From Asaia platycodi JCM 25414 (GTDB lineage: Bacteria; Pseudomonadota; Alphaproteobacteria; Acetobacterales; Acetobacteraceae), in contig NZ_BAKW01000015.1 of NCBI RefSeq assembly GCF_000614545.1, positions 24,437-88,436 on the forward strand: a stretch of 64,000 bases of DNA. Reading direction: 5' to 3'. Positions within the stretch are counted from its first letter, which is position 1. Each line of letters opens with the position of its first letter. The position numbers were made by a program, and so were the translations under genes. The notes under the pieces were generated by a model. It worked only from the letters and a program-made list of their open reading frames with translations. It was not told the DNA's origin and ran no database searches. Shown here piece after piece: positions 57,669 through 64,000 of the stretch.

Positions 57669-58727
57669 TTACAGCGCGTTCGAAAACTGTCTTTCGGTTT
57701 CGATCAGACGCTGTTTACGCCATAGCCCGCCGCCATAGCCTGTCAGGCTGCCATCGGCACCGATCACACGATGGCACGGGATCAACAGGGCGATCCGGTT
57801 GGCGCCGTTGGCCCTTGCAACGGCGCGCACAGCACCGGGCTGACCGATCTGCACGGCGATATCGGCATAGCTGCGCGTCTCCCCTGCCGGGATGCTGCAC
57901 AAGGCGCGATGCACCTTGCGGGTGAAGTCTGTTCCCTGCGCGGCAAGCGGGGTCAGGAAAACAGCGGATTTCCCTGAAAAATAGGCCGTGAGTTCGTCCC
58001 GGGCCTGCGCGACGGGGGCGGTTGAGCCGAGGCCCAGAGGCGCCTTGAGCGCCTTTTGCAATGCCCCCAGTTCGGCAGGGAGTGCCTTGCGATCGACGAA
58101 TTCGAGCAGGTGCAGATGGGTCGTGCTGGATACGGCAATCATGTCTCCCAGCGGGGTCGGAATCCAGCTTGCCTGCAGCATGCCGCCTGGTTTCAGCGTG
58201 CCGGGGGCGCAGCCGAGAAGCCGTGCAAAGGCCTCCCTGAAAGCGCTGGGGGAGCTGAAGCCTGAATCGAGCTGTGCCTCGATCACACGCTCGCCGCCGG
58301 AAAGGGTCAGAAAGCCTTCCCGCAGTCGATATTGCCGTGCCATATCGAGAAATGTCATGTCGAAATGGCGTTTAAAGCTCCGTCGTACCGTGGAAAGGTC
58401 GAAGCCAAGAGCGGCGATGTCGCTTTCGCGCCACCGCCGTCCCGGTTCGGCGTCAAGCAAGCCGAGCAGCTTGCCGACGATCGGGTCCGCTTCTGCAGCA
58501 CTGTGCAGCGGATGGCAGCGCTTGCAGGGACGAAACCCTGCCTCAAGACATTCCCGGACGCTTGATCTGAAAACACAGTTTTCAGAGAGCGGCTTACGGG
58601 CCGGACAGGTGAGGCGACAGAAAATGCCTGTCGTGCCGACACAGACAAAAATCTTGCCGTCATGCGCGGGGTCGCGCGCGATCAGGGCCTTGTAGAGCGT
58701 GTCGTGGGAGGGAGGAGAGAAGAGCAT
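57669..58727 (-). CDS. ada: Ada-type bifunctional methyltransferase and transcriptional regulator
   Basis: Ada repairs methylphosphotriesters and O6-methylguanine and activates the adaptive response to alkylation. All parts are visible: the zinc/phosphotriester domain with Cys37, Cys41, Cys68 and Cys71 (equivalent to the four zinc cysteines of Escherichia coli Ada), an AraC-type helix-turn-helix region (about residues 82-180), and the methyltransferase domain with the acceptor Cys318 in IPCHRVIG. The 352-residue length matches. It lies alone on the minus strand, 145 bases from pdc. No alkB or alkA is seen here. Confidence 0.95.
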   Translation of the reverse strand: MLFSPPSHDTLYKALIARDPAHDGKIFVCVGTTGIFCRLTCPARKPLSENCVFRSSVRECLEAGFRPCKRCHPLHSAAEADPIVGKLLGLLDAEPGRRWRESDIAALGFDLSTVRRSFKRHFDMTFLDMARQYRLREGFLTLSGGERVIEAQLDSGFSSPSAFREAFARLLGCAPGTLKPGGMLQASWIPTPLGDMIAVSSTTHLHLLEFVDRKALPAELGALQKALKAPLGLGSTAPVAQARDELTAYFSGKSAVFLTPLAAQGTDFTRKVHRALCSIPAGETRSYADIAVQIGQPGAVRAVARANGANRIALLIPCHRVIGADGSLTGYGGGLWRKQRLIETERQFSNAL

Positions 58728-58872
58728 GATGTTTCCCTAGCACCGGACGAAAAATCGCAGCGCCGGAAATCAGGCGTCTCATCTCCGATGCCGCATCAAA
58801 TCCCTCGCCAGATACTCAGGTCTCGTGTTGGGCTGCTGTCATGGTCCGTCTCCGGTTTCCCGTCTAGAGAAC

Positions 58873-60551
58873 TCAGTTCGTGACCGGCGGCCGCGCATTT
58901 GTCTTGCCCACTTCACGCCCCCAATTGACCAGATCATGGGTGCAATCCTCCCGGTCCAGGCTGCATTCGATCAGCGTCGGACCACGTCTGTTCTGCCGGG
59001 CCTTCGTGATCGCATCTGCGAGTTCGCCAGGCGTCGTGGCTTTCAGCCCGAGACCATGGCCTTCTCCTGCATTGAACACATCGATCAGCCCGGCATAGTC
59101 CCAGTTCTTGATGTAGTTGTACGGGCCGTCATGGATCTTGATCTCGATGACATAGCCCAGGTTATTGATCAGGAAAATGATGACGGGCAGTTCGTAGCGG
59201 ATCATCTGCGCTACCTCCTGCGCCGTCAGCTGAAACGAGCCATCGCCGACCATCACGATATGCTGCCTCTCGGGCGAGCCCGTGGCGTTGCCGAACGCCG
59301 AGGTACAGACCAGCCGATGTGGCCCCATTGCATTTCGAGTTCGACACGGGCCTGAGCAGGCAGGGTGAGGCGCACTGCATTGAACCAGCTATCGCCGGTT
59401 TCTGCCGTCAGAGTCGTGTCGGCGGTCATCAGAGCGCCGATCTGGCGCATCATCTCATCATTCGTCAGGCGGGAGCCGTTAGGGAGAGGCGCGACTTCTG
59501 GCGGGGCCAGTGAGGGTGTCTCGGCGCTCCCTGTGCGGCGTGGCGCCTGCTCGCCCAGTGCCGTGACGAAATCGAGCAGGCTGACACCGCCGAAACTCTG
59601 CCCCGCGACGACCACTTCTTCCGGCTCGACCCTCACCATCTTGTCGCCTTTTGGCCATGCCTGCCGCCAGCCAACGGTCGAATAATCGTTGAAAACCGGG
59701 CCGAGGCAGAGAATGGCGTCGGCGTTGTCGATCAGGGCCTCAGCGCCGGGGGAGCTGACATTCCCCCAATAGACGCCGCGATATGCAGGGTGATCTTCAG
59801 GGAAGAAACCCTTCGCTGCGGCCATGATCGTGACAGCGCAACCCATGCGGTCAGCAAGTTTCACCGCAGCGTCGAGCCCATGCGCGGCCCGAAGCTTGCT
59901 GCCGATCAGAATGACAACCTGTTCGCGCTCGTTCAGGAAGTCGAGGGTCGTTTCAATCGCCCGATCGAGCGTTTTGCCCGCTGACGGCCTGCGAGAGAGT
60001 AGCGCCTCGGCGGGCCCGGGTTCGGGGCATTCCAGATCAGCCACATTGCACGGGATTTCGAGGTAGACCGGCTTGCTCAGGGCCAGCGCGCGCTCGATCA
60101 CGCGATCGATTTTCGCCGGGGCGTCTTCTGCCGAAAAGACGCGCTCGGCAGCGACGGTGACATGGCGCACCATCTCATACTGGTAGCCGTAATCGGATGT
60201 GCCAAGCGTGTGATGCAGGATGCGCCCGGTGCCATGGTCATTCGTGTTCGGCGCACCGGAAACGAGGATGACCGGCAGGTTCTCGGCATGGGCGCCCCCC
60301 AGTGCGTTGATGGCCGAAAGTGCTCCGACGCTGAAGGTCACGACGGCACAGGCTGCCCCTCTGGCCCGCGCATAGCCCTCTGCGGCAAAGCCGCAATTCA
60401 GCTCGTTACAGCAATAAACCTGTTCGAGCCCGTCCTGAGCAAGAAGCTGATCGAGGAGAACGAGGTTATAATCACCCGCCACCGCGAAATGATGAGAGAT
60501 GCCGATCTGCGTCAGTCGTTTTGCGAGATAACCACCGATAGTCGTGCTCAT
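58873..60551 (-). CDS. pdc: Pyruvate decarboxylase, one-base frameshift
   Basis: PDC uses thiamine diphosphate to turn pyruvate into acetaldehyde and CO2; in bacteria it is rare and best known from Zymomonas and acetic acid bacteria. Diagnostic segments are [19 protein letters not shown] with the catalytic Glu, [20 protein letters not shown] with the active-site His pair, and the thiamine-binding [19 protein letters not shown] with the NN pair near the C-terminus. A missing base at about 59301 separates HIGWSVP from [15 protein letters not shown]. Corrected length is about 560 residues. Start 60551 (MSTTIGGYL) fits the family. It is divergent from a LysR-type regulator gene, which may control it. 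Confidence 0.95.
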
Positions 60552-60655
60552 GGAGACCTGCGATCCTTCAGCTGGGTGTCGATTATGTCGTAGTTTGTCC
60601 TTGGACCTTCCGCTCGTCCAATATATGTTTGAGCCCTCTTCCATACGTTGGGGAT

Positions 60656-61552
60656 ATGATCATCGACCTTCGACGCTGGCGTTACCTCGTGACGATTGCC
60701 GAGGCGGGCAGTTTCACCCGTGCCGCCGAATTGCTGCATATGGAGCAGCCTCCGCTCAGCCAGCAGATCAAGGCGATGGAGCGTGAGCTTGGTCTCGTGC
60801 TGTTCGTGCGATCGCGCTCGGGTGCGGTTCCGACCGAAGCCGGTGCGGCCCTCGTCGAGCGGGCACGCGTCCTGATCGGGCTCGAACGCGAAGTGACGTC
60901 TCTGGCTCGCGGTTTGTCCCGCGGCGAACAGGGCAGGCTGCGTATCGGTCTGGCCGGTGCAGTCTCCCTGCTGCCTCTGGTGCCAGGCGTCATCCGTGCT
61001 TTCCGGGAGCGCTGGCCCGACATCATCATCACGCTCGAAGAAAGCAATACGCCCGCTCTATGCGATGCCCTGCACGATCGCCGGATCGATATCGCGATCG
61101 TGCGCCCGCCTGCGCCGGTTCAGAACCTTGTCGTGCGGCCCCTTCTCGAAGAAGCAACGGTTATCGCGCTGCCCAAAGGGCATGTCAGTGCCTCGAAGCA
61201 GGGCGTTCGTCTTGAGGCCTTGCGCGACGAGCCCATGATCCTGTTCGAGCGCGAACTGGGGCCGGGATTTTACGACGCAATCATTATGGCCTGCGGTCAG
61301 GCGGGTTTTGTGCCGCATATCGGCCAGTCAGCCCCCCAGATCATCGCAACCGTGTCGCTTGTTGCGGCAGGGCTGGGCGTTTCCATCGTGCCGGAATGCC
61401 TGAGCCAGATCCATGCCGATGGCGTCAGTTATCACCGGATCATCGGATCGGCACCCAAAGCAGCTCTTGCGATTGCGATGATCGATGCTCCGGTCTCACT
61501 TCCGGTGCAGCGTTTCGAAGCGCTGCTCAGAGAGGCCGCCTCAGCGCTTTGA
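60656..61552 (+). CDS. LysR-type transcriptional regulator, divergent from pdc
   Basis: A 298-residue LysR protein. The N-terminal helix-turn-helix is clear (LVTIAEAGSFTRAAELLHMEQPPLSQQIKAMERELG), and the effector-binding domain follows with GRLRIGLAGAVSLLPLVPGVI and VSLVAAGLGVSIVPECL. Start 60656 (MIIDLRRWRY) is preferred to an in-frame ATG nine codons upstream. The 104-base region shared with pdc and the divergent layout are typical for a LysR gene and its target, so control of pdc is a reasonable inference, not shown by sequence. It converges with and overlaps the next LysR gene by 12 bases. Confidence 0.92.
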   Translation: MIIDLRRWRYLVTIAEAGSFTRAAELLHMEQPPLSQQIKAMERELGLVLFVRSRSGAVPTEAGAALVERARVLIGLEREVTSLARGLSRGEQGRLRIGLAGAVSLLPLVPGVIRAFRERWPDIIITLEESNTPALCDALHDRRIDIAIVRPPAPVQNLVVRPLLEEATVIALPKGHVSASKQGVRLEALRDEPMILFERELGPGFYDAIIMACGQAGFVPHIGQSAPQIIATVSLVAAGLGVSIVPECLSQIHADGVSYHRIIGSAPKAALAIAMIDAPVSLPVQRFEALLREAASAL

Positions 61553-62467
61553 TCCATCGATGAAGGGATGGGCTTGCTGCTTGAAGAAGGCGGAGAACAG
61601 CTCCTGCGCCCACGTCATGAACACGCGTACGCGAAGGGCGACTTGCCGATTGCTGGGATAGAGCAGTGTGAGTGGCGTAGGGGCCGGGGGGTATTCGGCC
61701 AGAACCTCGATCAATGTGCCCGCAGTTAGATCGGCTTCGAAGCGATAGCGTGGCGCCTGAGCCAGGCCGAGCCCAAGCCGTGCCGCTTCGGCAGAGGTTT
61801 CGGCCCCCGACACGAGCAATCGTGCCGGAATGAGCCGTTCGACCAGCCCCTCTTTGGTCGAGAACTCGAGCGGCAGGATCTCTTTCGTTCGGGAGGAGAC
61901 GAAGGCGATCATCTGATGGCCATCCAGATCGTCGGGCGTACGAGGCGTGCCGTGTTTTTGCAGATAGTCAGGGCTTGCTACTGTAGCTTCGTGCAGTAAG
62001 CCAAGCGGTCTTGCGATCATGTCGCTGTCCGGCAGCGGGCCGCCCCGTATGACGCAATCCACCCCTTCGCGCAGCAGATCGACCAGCCTCTCGCCTTCGC
62101 CCAGATGCACGTTCAGCCCCGGGTGGCGTGACAGAAAATCGGGGAGGGCGGGCAGAAGGATTGTTCGCGCCAGATGGCCGATCGTATCGACGCGTATCGT
62201 GCCCGATAGCGCGCCGCCAACCATGCTGTCGGCTTCTTCCAACGCAGCGACGATGCTTTGGCAGCGTTGATAATAGAGACGTCCCTCTTCCGTCGGCTGA
62301 ACATGGCGCGTCGAACGGTGTAGCAATCTCGTGCCGAGGCGTTGCTCGAGCGCCTGAATGGCGGCGGTCGCGGCGGGGCGCGACACCCCGCAATCATGAG
62401 CGGCTGCGGTGAAGCTGCCGCGCTCGACCACGCGCAGGAAAAGGGTGAGCGAAGCCAGTCTGTCCAT
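61541..62467 (-). CDS. LysR-type transcriptional regulator, divergent from a short-chain dehydrogenase
   Basis: A 308-residue LysR protein with the start MDRLASLTLFLRVVERGSFTAAAHDCGVSRPAATAAIQALEQRLG as helix-turn-helix, then GALSGTIRVDTIGHLARTILLPAL and a substrate domain with GVDCVIRGGPLPDSDMIARPLG, typical of the group that regulates neighbouring oxidoreductases. The frame is open upstream to 62674, but ATG 62467 is the family start. The gap of 103 bases to the SDR gene should contain its operator. Confidence 0.92.
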   Translation of the reverse strand: MDRLASLTLFLRVVERGSFTAAAHDCGVSRPAATAAIQALEQRLGTRLLHRSTRHVQPTEEGRLYYQRCQSIVAALEEADSMVGGALSGTIRVDTIGHLARTILLPALPDFLSRHPGLNVHLGEGERLVDLLREGVDCVIRGGPLPDSDMIARPLGLLHEATVASPDYLQKHGTPRTPDDLDGHQMIAFVSSRTKEILPLEFSTKEGLVERLIPARLLVSGAETSAEAARLGLGLAQAPRYRFEADLTAGTLIEVLAEYPPAPTPLTLLYPSNRQVALRVRVFMTWAQELFSAFFKQQAHPFIDGSKR

Positions 62468-62570
62468 GAGGATTATTCCGTAAAGATGAACAATCCTGAC
62501 AGGAAACTGCGTCTTATCGCAAGCGGTCCTGCGTGATGATCTGTGTCCATCTGAAACCCAGGAGACGGAT

Positions 62571-63332
62571 ATGACCAGCAAACGCAAAATCGCTGTGATC
62601 ACTGGTGGCAGTCGTGGCCTCGGTCGGGCGAGTGTCGAGGCGCTTGCCCAGCGGGGCGTCGGGGCTATCTTCACCTACAAGAGCAATCGCAAGGCAGCTG
62701 AAGAGGTTCTTGCCATTCTGCATGAGGCAGGCCTGCCGGGTCAGGCGCTCGAACTCGATGTCGCCGATACCGGCTCTTTCGGGGCGTTTGCGCAGAGTGT
62801 CAATGAGATGCTTGCCGGATGGGGCTTGGCGAAGGTCGATTATCTGGTGAACATGGCCGGATCGTCCCATACCGGGACGCTGACCGATACAGGCGAGGCA
62901 GAATTCGATCGTATCTATGCCGAGCATCTCAAGGGGCCGTTCTTTCTGACCCAGGCACTCTTGCCGCTGCTGCGCGATGGCGGGCGCATCGTGAACATCT
63001 CGTCGGGTCTGACACGCATCATCTATCCGGGACGCATTGTCTATGGGTCCATGAAAGCAGCCGTGGAGACCATGACGCGCTATATGGCCAAGGAACTCGG
63101 GCCGAGGGGGATTACGGTCAACACCGTCGCGCCGGGCGCCATTCAGACCGATTTCTCTGGTGGGATGGTGCGTGACAATCCCGAGATCGCCCGACATATC
63201 GCGCAGAATACCGCTCTTGGCCGTGTCGGCCTGCCTGAAGATATCGGCCCGATGATCGCTTCACTGCTGTCGGAGGATAATCGCTGGGTCAATGCGCAGC
63301 GTATCGAAGTGTCCGGCGGTCAGTCGCTCTAA
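62571..63332 (+). CDS. Short-chain dehydrogenase/reductase
   Basis: A classical SDR of 253 residues. It has the cofactor motif VITGGSRGLGRAS (residues 10-22), NMAGSSHTGTL in place of NNAG near 95, the catalytic serine in IVNISSGLTRI near 143, and Tyr/Lys in IVYGSMKAAVE near 160 (YxxxK). A basic residue pair after the first strand (YKSNRKAAEE) suggests NADP preference. The C-terminal VSGGQSL is typical. The gene is divergent from a LysR regulator that probably controls it. The substrate is unknown. Confidence 0.93.
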   Translation: MTSKRKIAVITGGSRGLGRASVEALAQRGVGAIFTYKSNRKAAEEVLAILHEAGLPGQALELDVADTGSFGAFAQSVNEMLAGWGLAKVDYLVNMAGSSHTGTLTDTGEAEFDRIYAEHLKGPFFLTQALLPLLRDGGRIVNISSGLTRIIYPGRIVYGSMKAAVETMTRYMAKELGPRGITVNTVAPGAIQTDFSGGMVRDNPEIARHIAQNTALGRVGLPEDIGPMIASLLSEDNRWVNAQRIEVSGGQSL

Positions 63333-63764
63333 GCCGATTGATATTTTTCGATACTTGGAGCGCTCTATATTTACTGGAAATTTCACTGACGCGTCTCTGT
63401 CGGAAACAAACGTCAACTTCCGACCCGCAGAACGTCATCGGCCGGTTGGGACAGGGCGTGTCGTGACAAATCGTCGTGCAATATCAAGGCGATTCGAGAA
63501 GGTCGTCGGACTACCGTGAATTTAACGATGGCGGATCATGGCCGAATGTAAGGTCTGTTTCCTCACTGGATCGGAGAATATCGAAATGTATCTGTTGAAG
63601 ACATATTATATTCTTTGAAGTCAGAGTCTGTCATATGTAAGTAACGATGTGGCTTTTCCGCAACCCGTCCTGTTTCCCGTTTCGGATTAACAATAAAGAT
63701 CTAGACCTGTTTTCGATTGTGAAATCTTTCTGACATCAGAACGCCTGATGGATGGTGAGGACAC
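63333..63764. other. Long leader region before the last gene
   Basis: No supported gene in these 432 bases. The part from about 63580 to 63730 is AT-rich relative to its surroundings and probably contains the promoter of the exported protein that follows. I cannot name a specific regulatory element. Confidence 0.45.
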
Positions 63765-64000
63765 ATGAAGACAATCGGAACGAAACGAAAGCTGCTGCTG
63801 GCATCCGCTCTGGGTGCCGGTCTGGCTATTGGTCAGGGTGCCTTTGCCCAGACTGCCACGACGCAGGCTCCCCACGCCCACAAGGCGGTCAAGAAGGCAA
63901 AGCGCGCCACAGCGCCTGTATCGACACGCAGCGCAGCAACGGTCTCTCCTGCGGCGCCGGTGGCCGTGCCAGCGGCCACACGCAGCGTTTCTGCCCAGCG
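63765..64000 (+). CDS. Exported protein, 3' end outside the window
   Basis: The 78 visible residues comprise a signal peptide (basic MKTIGTKRKLLLASALG.., cleavage likely after GAFAQ or QGAFA near residue 28) and an Ala/Thr/Pro-rich, lysine-containing low-complexity stretch. A GAGG box lies 8 bases upstream of the ATG. Such a beginning is seen in outer-membrane receptors and in many other exported proteins, so I give no family. The gene continues past the window end. Confidence 0.6.
   Translation, partial: MKTIGTKRKLLLASALGAGLAIGQGAFAQTATTQAPHAHKAVKKAKRATAPVSTRSAATVSPAAPVAVPAATRSVSAQ

Overview
The window is a stretch of chromosome from a GC-rich alphaproteobacterium, most likely an acetic acid bacterium (Acetobacteraceae). 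The strongest pointers are a bacterial pyruvate decarboxylase, the secB / Tim44-like / mltA / smr neighbourhood, a CIRCE-controlled groESL operon, a TPR glycosyltransferase, a triheme membrane peroxidase, and the general protein flavour. I cannot name the genus from the sequence alone.

Layout. 1-2 kb: end of a cox1-like membrane protein, ctaB (heme O synthase) and a tiny CoxF-like protein. 2-7 kb, minus strand: threonine synthase, an M16 peptidase, pmbA (tldE) and a Tim44-domain protein. 7-18 kb: a secreted beta-propeller-like protein, a DUF3147 membrane protein, a TPR glycosyltransferase, then glnD, mutS and murJ on the minus strand. 18-22 kb: a LysE exporter, glutathione peroxidase, a nucleoside transporter, an aquaporin-like channel with altered NPA boxes, and a TylF-like methyltransferase. 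22.5-27.4 kb: gpsA-rlmJ-hemD-hemC packed on the minus strand, divergent from tsaD. 27.7 kb: tRNA-Ser(UGA).

Immediately after the tRNA the sequence becomes AT-rich and accessory. It holds a methyltransferase-like protein, a decayed IS5-type transposase, an LTA-synthase-like sulfatase, a KpsC-like and a KpsS-like capsule glycosyltransferase, three GT4 glycosyltransferases, a phosphohexomutase, a fatty-acid-hydroxylase-like membrane protein and a Wza/KpsD-type export lipoprotein (28-43 kb). This looks like a surface polysaccharide locus. No ABC exporter (KpsM/KpsT), co-polymerase (KpsE/Wzc) or Wzx/Wzy is present in the window.

43.5-49.3 kb is the conserved secB / Tim44-like / mltA / smr block, with an orphan DNA methyltransferase and a triheme cytochrome c peroxidase between mltA and smr. 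49-54 kb: a Bug/TctC-like binding protein, hemF, mtnP, a DUF2934 protein, dienelactone hydrolase and a DUF4169 protein. 54-56 kb: groES-groEL with promoter, CIRCE and terminator. 56.6-64 kb: an SPFH protein, ada, pdc with a divergent LysR regulator, a second LysR gene divergent from a short-chain dehydrogenase, and the start of an exported protein cut by the window end.

A dominating feature is about 22 single-base frameshifts in 18 genes, including ones that should be indispensable (groEL, thrC, murJ, gpsA). In nearly every case the downstream frame restores the expected family sequence. I treat these as sequencing or assembly errors and give the full gene spans, marking the site of each lesion.
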